Source of the DNA: Opitutia bacterium
GTDB lineage: Bacteria > Verrucomicrobiota > Verrucomicrobiia > Opitutales > UBA953
DNA length: 64,000 nt
Assembly: GCA_003569245.1 (NCBI GenBank)
Contig: BGOM01000019.1
Location: 124,001-188,000, forward strand
Direction of reading: 5' to 3'
The translations under genes were made by a program, and so were the position numbers. Below, piece by piece: positions 21,471-29,487 of the stretch; within the stretch, counting starts at the first letter, position 1, and every line of letters starts with the position of its first letter. A model generated the notes under the pieces. That model was not told the origin of the DNA. It saw only the letters and a program-made list of their open reading frames with translations, and made no database searches.

Positions 21471-22565
21471 TCACCCTTCCGTCCAGGCCTTGGCCGCGGC
21501 GAGGAAAACCTCGGCTTCCGCCTCGGTCCCGACGCTGATGCGCAGCGACTTCTCCGTCAGCGGGTGGTGCGGGAAACGGCGGACCAGGATCTTGCGGCCC
21601 CGGAGGAACTCGAAGGCGTGCTCGGCCGCGGCCGGCGAGGTCGGCCGACGCGACGAGGCGGGCGCGGCGAGGAGGAAATTACCCGACGACGGGATGACGG
21701 ACCACCCCAGGCCGATGAGTTCACGGGTGAGCCGGTCGCGCGTGGCGCGCACCTGGCCGGTGGTGACGCGGAGCCACTCCGCATCGTCGAGGGCCGCGGC
21801 CGCGGCGACCTGCGCGAGGCGGTCGACGTTGTAGCTGTCCCGCACGCGGTGCAGCACCTCCGCGACGCCGGACGGGCAGAGCGCGTAGCCGGCGCGGAGC
21901 CCGGCGAGGGCGTGCCCCTTCGAGAGCGTGCGCGTGACGACGACGTTCGGGAGACGCTTGGCGAGTTCGACGCAGTCGCCCTCGGCGAAGGCCGCATAGG
22001 CCTCGTCGACCACGAGGAGTCCGGGGAAAGCGCGGGCCAGCGCCTCGACCTGCGCCACCGGGAAAGCCACGCCCAGCGGCGCGTTCGGGTTGGTCAGGAA
22101 GAAGACGGCCGCGCCGCAACCGGCGACCGCGGCGACGTCGAACGACAACGCCGGCGTCACCGGCACCTTGACCACGGGGGCGCCCTGCGCCGCGGCGAGC
22201 ACGGGATACAAGGAGTAGCTCGGGTCAAGCATGCCGATGGGACGACCGGGGCCGGCATAGGCGCGGATCAGCAGGTTGAGGATGTCGTCCGAACCGTTGC
22301 CGGCGACGATGCGCTCGGCCTTGAAATCATGGAAGCGCGCGGCGGCCTCGCGCAGCGGGGCCGAATCCGGGGACGGGTAGAGCCGCAAGGCCGCGCCGTC
22401 GTTGAGCAACGCCACGCGGATCGCCTCGAGCGCGCGCAGGCTCGGCGGGTACGGGTTCTCGTTGGTGTTGAGCTTGACCCAGCCGCCGCCCTGCGGCTGC
22501 TCGCCCGGGGTGTAGGCGGACATGGCCGCGACGTGGGGATTGGGCGAAGGCAGCGAGGCGGACAT
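21471..22565 (-). CDS. hisC: histidinol-phosphate aminotransferase
   Basis: The 364-residue PLP enzyme of fold type I makes histidinol phosphate. It has [11 protein letters not shown] at residues 32-42, GNGSDDIL near residue 88, the pyridine-contacting DEAYAAF near 189 and the PLP lysine in [15 protein letters not shown] near residue 214. Its ATG overlaps the ptsI stop by one base (TGATG), so the two are translationally coupled, an unusual link between a PTS protein and histidine synthesis. Confidence 0.95.
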   Translation of the reverse strand: MSASLPSPNPHVAAMSAYTPGEQPQGGGWVKLNTNENPYPPSLRALEAIRVALLNDGAALRLYPSPDSAPLREAAARFHDFKAERIVAGNGSDDILNLLIRAYAGPGRPIGMLDPSYSLYPVLAAAQGAPVVKVPVTPALSFDVAAVAGCGAAVFFLTNPNAPLGVAFPVAQVEALARAFPGLLVVDEAYAAFAEGDCVELAKRLPNVVVTRTLSKGHALAGLRAGYALCPSGVAEVLHRVRDSYNVDRLAQVAAAAALDDAEWLRVTTGQVRATRDRLTRELIGLGWSVIPSSGNFLLAAPASSRRPTSPAAAEHAFEFLRGRKILVRRFPHHPLTEKSLRISVGTEAEAEVFLAAAKAWTEG

Positions 22566-24313
22566 CAGCGGGACTTTTGTTGGGCGGTGGCGAAACCCTG
22601 CAGGAGGCCGCGGGTCGCGGCGGCGGAGGCGGAGGCGAGGGCCTGCTCGGCCAAGGCTCGCATCTCATCCCGGCGCGCATGGCGAAGCAGGAAGCGGACC
22701 TCCGGCAAGGCCGCGGGCGTCATGCTGAGCTCATGGGCACCGAGCCCGAGCAACAAGGGAGCCCACAGGGGGTCGCCGCCGAGTTCACCGCAGACGGCGG
22801 CGGGAATCCCGGCGGCGGCGGCGGCCCGGAAAATCCCGGCCAAGGTGCGGACCACGGCCGGGTGGCAGGGGTCGTAGAGGGTGGCCACGCGGCGGTTACC
22901 CCGGTCCACCGCCAGGAGGTACTGCACCAGGTCGTTCGTGCCGACGCTGAAGAAGTCGCACTCGCGCGCGAGCTCGGCGGCGACCAAGGCCGCCGAGGGG
23001 ATCTCGATCATCGCGCCGAGGCGGATCGGGGCCGCGGAACGGATGCCTTCCTGCGCGAGCTCGGCCTCGACCTGACGGAAAATCTCCTTGGCCTTGCGCA
23101 GTTCCTCGATCCCGGAGATCATCGGGAACATGACGTGGACGGGCCCGAACGTGGCGGCGCGGACGATCGCGCGCAGCTGCGGCCGGAAGATCTCCGGACG
23201 CTCCAGGCACATCCGCACGGCGCGGTAGCCCATGAAGGGATTGGCCTCGTCGCTCAGGTCGCCCAGGCGCTTGTCGCCGCCGATGTCGAGCGTGCGGAAC
23301 GTGACGGGCCGGCCCTGCGCGAGCCGCACGGCCTCGGCGTATTCGGCGAACTGCTCCGCCTCGGTCGGCCACGCATCGAGCCGCAGGTAGAGGTTCTCCG
23401 TCCGGTAGAGGCCGACGCCGCGCGCATGGCAACGCAGCGCATCCTCCATCTCCTCCGGCCCGCCGATGTTGGCGAGGAGCCCGAACGCGGCGCCGTCGGC
23501 CGTGGTGTCCGGCAGGGCGATCTCGCCCATCACGCGGTCGCGGCGGGTGCGCAGGGCCTGCTCCTTGTCGAGGTAGGTGGCGAGCGTCTCCGCCGAAGGA
23601 TTGACGATGACCAGCCCGGCCTCGCCGTCGACGAGGAGGGTGTCGCCGGCACCCACCGCGGCCATCAGCCCCTTCACCCCGACCACGGCCGGGATATCCA
23701 AGGAACGCGCCATGATGGCCGAATGACTCGTCCGACCGCCTTCCTCCGTGACGAACGCCGCGACGCCCGCCTCATGCAGGCCGGCCGTCTCCGTGGGGGT
23801 CAGGTCCAGCGCGACGACCACCTGACGGCCGGCGACCGGACCGACTTCGGCGGGAGCCGCGCCGAGGAGCTGGTCGAGCACGCGGCCGGTGACATCGCGG
23901 ATGTCGGCGGCGCGCTCGCGGAGGAAATCATCCTCCATCTTGGCGAAGATGTCGATGTAGCGCTGCGCGACCGTCTCGAAGCAGTGCTCGATGTTGTAGC
24001 CGGAGCGCCGGACCTCCTTGGTCACCTCATCGATCAGGGCGACGTCCTCCAGCACCAGCAGGTGCGCATCGAAGATCGCCGCCTCGGATTCGTTGAGCTT
24101 GCGGGCGACATCCGCGCGCAACTGGGCGATCTCCGCCCGGGTCGCGGCCAAGGCGACCTCGAGCCGGGCCAGTTCGCGTTCCGGGTCGTCGACCCGCCGG
24201 CGGACCACCAGGGTGCGACCCTGCTGGAGCAGGTAGGCGGTCGCCCGGGCCACGCCGGGGGCGGCGGCGGTCCCGAGCAGCCTGACTTCGGCCCGATGGG
24301 GGTTGCCCTGCAT
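22565..24313 (-). CDS. ptsI: PTS enzyme I, phosphoenolpyruvate-protein phosphotransferase
   Basis: The 582-residue protein transfers phosphate from PEP to HPr. The phospho-histidine is His197 in GGRTSHSAIMARS. The PEP-binding barrel shows TLDIGGDKRL, NPFMGYRAVRM, the FFSVGTNDLVQY loop and the catalytic Cys in CGELGGDP near residue 510. Length is normal. No HPr (ptsH) or EII gene is in the window, so the phosphate acceptor must be encoded elsewhere. It leads a ptsI-hisC-hisB-hisH run. This may reflect a regulatory rather than sugar-transport PTS, but that is inference. Confidence 0.95.
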   Translation of the reverse strand: MQGNPHRAEVRLLGTAAAPGVARATAYLLQQGRTLVVRRRVDDPERELARLEVALAATRAEIAQLRADVARKLNESEAAIFDAHLLVLEDVALIDEVTKEVRRSGYNIEHCFETVAQRYIDIFAKMEDDFLRERAADIRDVTGRVLDQLLGAAPAEVGPVAGRQVVVALDLTPTETAGLHEAGVAAFVTEEGGRTSHSAIMARSLDIPAVVGVKGLMAAVGAGDTLLVDGEAGLVIVNPSAETLATYLDKEQALRTRRDRVMGEIALPDTTADGAAFGLLANIGGPEEMEDALRCHARGVGLYRTENLYLRLDAWPTEAEQFAEYAEAVRLAQGRPVTFRTLDIGGDKRLGDLSDEANPFMGYRAVRMCLERPEIFRPQLRAIVRAATFGPVHVMFPMISGIEELRKAKEIFRQVEAELAQEGIRSAAPIRLGAMIEIPSAALVAAELARECDFFSVGTNDLVQYLLAVDRGNRRVATLYDPCHPAVVRTLAGIFRAAAAAGIPAAVCGELGGDPLWAPLLLGLGAHELSMTPAALPEVRFLLRHARRDEMRALAEQALASASAAATRGLLQGFATAQQKSR

Positions 24314-24366
24314 CCTGCAGGTCAGAAGAAGCCCCCGCAGGGAGGAAGCAAGGAGGATTAAGGACC

Positions 24367-24894
24367 TTAGACCAAGGTCGGCTCACTGGCCTCGACCGGC
24401 TGGAGCAGGTCGGGCGGAGTCAGGTGCGGAACCACGCGGTCATGCACTTCCCCGCTGGGTAAATCGAAATCGGACGGCAATTCCGGATTGACCAAGGCCA
24501 TGCCACCCGGCGCATCGGCCAAGGCGGGCATCTCGCCCATCTCGGGCATCTCCTCGACGGCCGAGATATCGGTGAAAAGCACGAGCCCCGAGACCTCGTC
24601 GGGCAGACGGACCTGCAGTTCGACGAAAATCAGGGCGAGCAGGCAAAGGTGGGCGAACGAGCGGCCGGCCCGCTGGGCGAAACCATGCAGCCAGAGCATG
24701 GCCTGCCGCGGCGAACGACCTTCCTGCTTGCTCAGGTAAGCCATCTGGGCGCGGTGCAGGCGCAGGCGGGCCTGGAAGCGCTGATGCAGTTCCGGCGAGG
24801 ACTTGATCGCGTCGCGCAGGCGGATGACCTGCTGCCGGGACGCGGCACCCTCGAGGTAAAGGACGATGAGGGACTCGAGCTCGGCGTTGGTCAT
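24367..24894 (-). CDS. putative membrane anti-sigma factor
   Basis: The 175-residue protein begins MTNAELESLIVLYLEG, with a helical N-terminus (residues 1-70) like the sigma-binding part of PVC-type anti-sigma factors. One hydrophobic segment at about residues 86-105 is followed by an acidic, proline-rich C-terminus with EEMPEMGEMP. Its ATG overlaps the stop of the ECF sigma gene by four bases (ATGA), the classical arrangement for sigma/anti-sigma pairs. It has no zinc-binding HxxxCxxC. The family assignment rests mainly on context, so the role is likely but not proven. Confidence 0.7.
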   Translation of the reverse strand: MTNAELESLIVLYLEGAASRQQVIRLRDAIKSSPELHQRFQARLRLHRAQMAYLSKQEGRSPRQAMLWLHGFAQRAGRSFAHLCLLALIFVELQVRLPDEVSGLVLFTDISAVEEMPEMGEMPALADAPGGMALVNPELPSDFDLPSGEVHDRVVPHLTPPDLLQPVEASEPTLV

Positions 24895-25481
24895 GCGCGG
24901 AACTCCTCCCCCATCAGGTCGCGCAAGGCTTCGCGGGCCCGGTTGATCCGGCTCTTCACCGTCCCGATGGAGAGACCAAGTTCCTCGGCGATCTCCTCGT
25001 AGGACATGTTCCGCACGTTGCGCATGGTCAGGATACGAGCGTGTTCCGGCTTCAGTTGTTCCATGCATTCGGCCACTTTATCGACGAATTCGTTCTGCTG
25101 GGCCTCGCGACCGGGCCCCTGGCTGCCGTCCGAAAGGATGTCATGGAGGGTCGCGCCCGGATCCTCCCCGAGGTCGGCGTCGAGCGACATGGATTGGTCG
25201 CGCTTGCGGCGGCGCCAGTACCAGTAGCGATTGCGGGCCAGGTTGGTACCGATCTGGTGGATCCAGGTCGAGAAAGTGGCCGTCCCCCGGAACGAAGCCA
25301 GCACCCGGTGGGCCCGGATGAAGGTATCCTGGGTGATTTCCTCCGCGTCCTGGCGGTTACGCAGCAGGGAAAACACCTTGGCGAAAATCCGACCCTGGTA
25401 GCGGAGCACCAGCTCGTTGTAGGCCGCGAGATCCCCGGCGCGGGCGCGGTCGAGGGCGGACTGGTCGGCTTCGGTCTCCAT
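24891..25481 (-). CDS. ECF-type RNA polymerase sigma factor
   Basis: The 196-residue protein has sigma region 2 at about residues 22-95 (NELVLRYQGRIFAKVFSLL, DAEEITQDTFIRAHR, FSTWIHQIGTNLARNRYW) and region 4 at about 137-190 with the helix-turn-helix SYEEIAEELGLSIGTVKSRINRARE. A poorly conserved acidic linker separates them. It is RpoE-like. It is translationally coupled to the downstream anti-sigma gene and divergent, across 108 bases, from the GTPase/GAP1-like operon. A candidate ECF promoter for that operon lies in the gap. Confidence 0.95.
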   Translation of the reverse strand: METEADQSALDRARAGDLAAYNELVLRYQGRIFAKVFSLLRNRQDAEEITQDTFIRAHRVLASFRGTATFSTWIHQIGTNLARNRYWYWRRRKRDQSMSLDADLGEDPGATLHDILSDGSQGPGREAQQNEFVDKVAECMEQLKPEHARILTMRNVRNMSYEEIAEELGLSIGTVKSRINRAREALRDLMGEEFRA

Positions 25482-25536
25482 GGTTTAGGGGTGGATTTCA
25501 GGCGGGATTAGCCGACTATGGTGGTGACATCCCGGC

Positions 25537-25563
25537 GGAATTCAACTGCTGTCTGCAACCGTC
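25537..25563 (+). promoter_or_regulatory. candidate ECF-sigma promoter of the GTPase/GAP1-like operon
   Basis: GGAATTC (25537-25543) resembles the GGAAC -35 box of ECF promoters. It is followed after 16 bases by CGTC (25560-25563), a common ECF -10 core. The site points at the GTPase-like gene starting at 25590. It is a motif match by eye only; it may link the neighbouring sigma factor to the operon. Confidence 0.45.
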
Positions 25564-25589
25564 TTCCGCCCCTCCCCTCCCCGGCGCCC

Positions 25590-27350
25590 ATGTTCTCTTC
25601 GACCAAGAAAAACCAGACCTTACGCTGGGTGAACTGCCTCAGCGGGGCGCGCGGCTTGGTCGACCAGTTTCCCTTCCGGTTGCCGGCAGGCTCCCCTTCC
25701 CCTCAGGTGACGGTGTCACCGGCGACGCAAGGACTCACCCTGACCCCGACCCCGGGGAGGAGGCCCTTGGTCAACGGCTTGGCCATCGATGGCCCGGTGA
25801 CGATCGCGGAGACGTCCACGTTGCAGTTGGAAGATGGTCTCCTGGCGCTGAGCCTGGAAGAGGCGGACACCTTCCGAGACTTGCGCACGGACGCGTGGAT
25901 GCTCTTCGACGCCGCCTCCGGGGAACTGCTCGGGGAATTCGCCCCGGCGGATTTGCTCGACCGGGCCAATGACCTCGGACGCCCCCCGGAACACCTCGCC
26001 TGCACGCCGACCGGACTGGAAGTCGGCTTCTCGCTCTCGCTGGCGGCGCCCTTGCTCTCCCCGCGGGAAGAAATCGCGACGCGCGGGCCCGGCCCCGCGC
26101 TGCTGGCCGCCGAGCAGAATCGCGGGGCGCATCTCTGCCCGGTCTGCTGGACGCGCTTCGACGCCGGCGACGCGCTCAGCATCGCCGTCCACGAGGACCT
26201 GCGCGGCGACCCGATCCTCGGCTCCGACGCGCGCCTGCGCTTCCAGCCGACCCGTTTCAATGACCAAGGGCTCGCCTTGGACCCGATGGGGCTGGCCTGC
26301 ACGGACCTCGCCTGTCCGCATTGCCGGCGCCAGCTGCCGCCGGGCTACCTGGACATGCCCCACCGCATCCTCTCGCTGATCGGGGCGCCCAGTTCCGGGA
26401 AATCCTACTACCTGGCCGTCCTGACGCGCGAACTGCAGGAACGCCTGCCGAAGGACTTCGGCCTGGCCTTCAAGGACGGCGACCCCAGCGGCAACATGCT
26501 GCTGAACCAGATGCGCAACACCCTGTTCTCCGCCGCCACGCCGGAGGAAGCCCTGCTGGGCAAGACCGCGCTGGAAGGCGCCACCTACGAGAAGCTGCCG
26601 CGACTGGGACGCCTCGTATCGCTCCCCCGCCCCTTCATCTACGCCCTCAGCCGACCCGGCGCGCGCAAGCAGGAGACCTCGCTCATCCTGTACGACAACG
26701 CCGGCGAGCACTTCGAGCCCGGCGTCGACATCCACGACTCGCCCGGCGCGATGCACGTCGCGACCTCCGCCGGCCTGATCTTCCTCTTCGACCCGACCGC
26801 CAACGCGCGCTTCAAGGCCCGGCTCATCGGCGTGGAGGATCCGCAGCTCAGCCTGAAGGGACGGGTCGACCAGCAGGACAGCATCCTCGCGGAGATGGAG
26901 ACGCGCATCAAGCGGGTGATGGGGCTGGCCCACGACCAGCGCATCGCCACGCCGCTCGCCTTCGTGGTCGGCAAGTGCGACACCTGGTCGCGCCTGCTGT
27001 CCTCGCCGCTCGAACCGGTGACGACGCCGACCGGCCTCGACCTCGCGGCCATCGAGCGCAATTCGCAACGGGTCCGCGCCGTGCTCCTCGACCTTTGTCC
27101 GGGGCTTGTGGCCTCGGCGGAATCGCTCGCGGAAGAGATCCGCTACTTCGCGGCGACGTCCTTCGGCCACAATCCCGTGGTCATCCAGCAGGGCCCGAAC
27201 AAGGGACGCATCGCCCCCGACCCCCAGCGGCTCGCGCCCGCGCACGTGGAGGAGCCGGTCTACTGGTTGCTGCATCGCGCCTCGCCCGAGCTCCTGCCCT
27301 CGGCGCCCCGCGTGAACCTCGAGAAGTCCCCCGCCGCGAGCAGACCCTGA
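25590..27350 (+). CDS. zinc-ribbon P-loop GTPase-like protein (double-GTPase type)
   Basis: This 586-residue protein has no signal peptide or membrane helix. Residues 1-170 look beta-rich. Two cysteine knuckles, CPVC (183-186) and ACPHC (242-245), suggest a zinc ribbon. The NTPase domain follows: Walker A GAPSSGKS (265-272), a switch-II-like DNAG in LYDNAGEHFEPG (369-372), a hydrophobic strand ending in LFDPT, and VGKCDTW near residue 460 in the position of the GTPase NKxD specificity motif. The order and spacing fit the TRAFAC/double-GTPase proteins that accompany GAP1 proteins in bacterial conflict systems. ATG 25590 is chosen; an upstream frame to 25518 would overlap the promoter. One base separates it from the next gene. 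GTP rather than ATP use is inferred. Confidence 0.8.
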   Translation: MFSSTKKNQTLRWVNCLSGARGLVDQFPFRLPAGSPSPQVTVSPATQGLTLTPTPGRRPLVNGLAIDGPVTIAETSTLQLEDGLLALSLEEADTFRDLRTDAWMLFDAASGELLGEFAPADLLDRANDLGRPPEHLACTPTGLEVGFSLSLAAPLLSPREEIATRGPGPALLAAEQNRGAHLCPVCWTRFDAGDALSIAVHEDLRGDPILGSDARLRFQPTRFNDQGLALDPMGLACTDLACPHCRRQLPPGYLDMPHRILSLIGAPSSGKSYYLAVLTRELQERLPKDFGLAFKDGDPSGNMLLNQMRNTLFSAATPEEALLGKTALEGATYEKLPRLGRLVSLPRPFIYALSRPGARKQETSLILYDNAGEHFEPGVDIHDSPGAMHVATSAGLIFLFDPTANARFKARLIGVEDPQLSLKGRVDQQDSILAEMETRIKRVMGLAHDQRIATPLAFVVGKCDTWSRLLSSPLEPVTTPTGLDLAAIERNSQRVRAVLLDLCPGLVASAESLAEEIRYFAATSFGHNPVVIQQGPNKGRIAPDPQRLAPAHVEEPVYWLLHRASPELLPSAPRVNLEKSPAASRP

Positions 27351-27351
27351 C

Positions 27352-29484
27352 ATGCCCCTGCAACTCCTCTTCACCTCCGCCCGCCAGGGCCTCGTCCCGG
27401 GTCGCTCCGGCTTCTGCACCGTGGCCCGCCACCGCGCGATGCCCGAGCGGCTCGCCCAGTTGCTGGAGGGTCTCGGCACCCCGCACGGATCGGCGACCGG
27501 AGCGACCTTCACCTTCCGTCTCCTCGAGGCGGGCGGCCAACGCTGGTACGTGCTTTCCCGCTTCGTCGCCCGCGGCCTCGACTACACCCAGCGCGACAAC
27601 CGCCTCGCGCACCACCTCGCGTTCAGCCAGGAGGAGGCGGCCGTGCTGCCGCCGCCGGCCGCGCTCGCCTACCGCTGGGACCAGTGGAAGGACGAATGGT
27701 CCGGCGAGCCGACCTGGCTCGAGGGCGAAGCGAAGCCTCTCGTCCTCAAGCCCGGCCCGGCCTTGACGCCGGCCGCCACCTGGCGGCAGGTCGCCGGCAC
27801 CGGCGCGAAGGCCGCCTGGCTGGTCGACACCACCGGCCCGGCCGAAGTCACCTTGCTGAACTGCGGCGACCAGGACACCGCGCTGCGGCTCCTCGCCGAG
27901 TCGGCCGCCCTGCTCGGCAAATCCGGCTGGGCCGCCACCTTCACCACCGACGTCGGCGTCAGCGGGGCCGAAGGCTTCCGCTGGTGCGTCGGTCAGGTCG
28001 CCGGCCGCACGGAAATCGACCTCGCCCTGGCCGCCGACCAGCCGGCGCCGACGGGCGACCTGGCCCGGGCGGCCGCGATGGGACTGACCGCGACGGCGCC
28101 CGCCGCCGCGACCAACCACGCCCGCAAACCCAAGCCGGCCAAAAGCGACGGAGGCTCCGGACCTTCGGCCGGTTTGATCGTGCTGGTGCTCGCGGTCGTC
28201 GCCTTGGCTAGTTTCCTCGGTTGGAAAGTCCTGCAGACCCCGCCGCCCCCCCCGCCGCCGGTCGTGACGGCCCCGCCGCCGCCCGTCGACACCGCGAAGG
28301 CCGATGAGATCATGAAGGCGAACCTCGCCCTGAAGGACATCGACAGCCTGATCGACCGCGAGGAATTCATCGACGCCGCCAAGCTCTGGTTCGAGACGTC
28401 CGCGCTCTCCCCGGAGTTCGCCGCCAAGCATCGTTCGCGCGTGGTGCCGCGCCTGACCGCCCGTTTCGCCGAAGTCGGAGCCGCCCGTTTCGCGACCCGC
28501 CTCGACGCCCTGCCGCCCGCCGGGGACGGCAAGGACGCGGCCGCCCTCGCCGCCGAGATGCAGGAAGCGCTGCGGGTCGGCACCCGCCTCGAGGTGCCGG
28601 TGGACGCCGCCTGGAAGCAGCTCCAGGAAATCGCCGACCGCGCCGCGCTTCTGGCCTCCCTCGATGTGCGGCCCACCCTCCTGGTGGCCGGCGTCTGGGA
28701 GACGGGCGACAACGGACCCGCCGGACCTTCCCAGGCTCGCTTCACCCTGCCGGTCGAGGCCGGCCAGAAACTCGCGAAGTTCCTCGAGCTCGCGGGCGTC
28801 GGCGCCAACAATTCGGTCGCGGTCCAGCTGCGTTTGCTGCCGCTCGCCCGGCTCCACACCCGCGAAGCGAAGGCGAAACCGATGATGGGCGAGGTGCGCC
28901 GCGGCGGCCAAGGACTCTGGGTGGAGGCGCGGGCCGAAGCCGGCCAGCTCAACCGCCCGATCGTGCTCGGCGTCGGCCCCCGCGGCAACGCCCTCGAGCT
29001 TTCGTTCCGCGACGGCGAAGCCCGCTCCTACCCGGAGACGAACCGGCAACTCGAGATCACCCTGCCGAACGGCGACCGGCTGTCCCTCGGCCTGCTGGCC
29101 AAGCCTTCCCTCCTCCAGCCGCTGGAGCTCGGTCTGGGCGGACTCCGCAAGGATCCCGACACCGGCGTCGTCCGTGCCGCCGCCTGGGCCGAGCCCGCGG
29201 TCTATGCGGTCAGCTGGGCCGGCGGGAACACCGGACTCTTCCCCGCGGGCCATGAGTTCCCGGACCGCGACCTGCCCTCGCTCCGCGCCACCCGCTCGCT
29301 GCTCGAGACCGACCTGATCCGCCTCGAAGGCCGGACGGGGCCCGGCACGCCGCCCTCGGCGCTGCTCGCCGAACGCCGCCGCCTCTTCAACGAAGGCGAA
29401 TTCATCCGCGCCGGGGCTCCGTGGCGCCTCGTCATCGTCGGGCCCCGCGGCGAGGAACTGTCCGGCCCGGTCGAATTCCGCTAA
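27352..29484 (+). CDS. GAP1-N2-like domain membrane protein
   Basis: The 710-residue protein starts MPLQLLFTSARQGLVPGRSG followed by FCTVARHRAMP. This reads like the N-terminal domain of GTPase-associated protein 1 (GAP1-N2), which begins with a similar YTSAPRGL...GFCTVA signature. The domain covers about residues 1-240. A single membrane helix at 273-295 is followed by a proline run (six to seven Pro) and a roughly 400-residue C-terminal region, helical at first and beta-rich after residue 440 (LLVAGVWETGD...). There is no signal peptide, so the GAP1-like part should be cytoplasmic. It lies 1 base after the GTPase-like gene and 3 bases before the coiled-coil gene. The domain call is from memory of the family signature. 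Confidence 0.72.
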   Translation: MPLQLLFTSARQGLVPGRSGFCTVARHRAMPERLAQLLEGLGTPHGSATGATFTFRLLEAGGQRWYVLSRFVARGLDYTQRDNRLAHHLAFSQEEAAVLPPPAALAYRWDQWKDEWSGEPTWLEGEAKPLVLKPGPALTPAATWRQVAGTGAKAAWLVDTTGPAEVTLLNCGDQDTALRLLAESAALLGKSGWAATFTTDVGVSGAEGFRWCVGQVAGRTEIDLALAADQPAPTGDLARAAAMGLTATAPAAATNHARKPKPAKSDGGSGPSAGLIVLVLAVVALASFLGWKVLQTPPPPPPPVVTAPPPPVDTAKADEIMKANLALKDIDSLIDREEFIDAAKLWFETSALSPEFAAKHRSRVVPRLTARFAEVGAARFATRLDALPPAGDGKDAAALAAEMQEALRVGTRLEVPVDAAWKQLQEIADRAALLASLDVRPTLLVAGVWETGDNGPAGPSQARFTLPVEAGQKLAKFLELAGVGANNSVAVQLRLLPLARLHTREAKAKPMMGEVRRGGQGLWVEARAEAGQLNRPIVLGVGPRGNALELSFRDGEARSYPETNRQLEITLPNGDRLSLGLLAKPSLLQPLELGLGGLRKDPDTGVVRAAAWAEPAVYAVSWAGGNTGLFPAGHEFPDRDLPSLRATRSLLETDLIRLEGRTGPGTPPSALLAERRRLFNEGEFIRAGAPWRLVIVGPRGEELSGPVEFR

Positions 29485-29487
29485 CGC

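Noticed and set aside
25590-27350. P-loop protein considered as an ATP-dependent helicase or ABC ATPase
   Set aside because: No Walker B DExD/H or ABC signature; DNAG and GKCD-type motifs fit a GTPase better.
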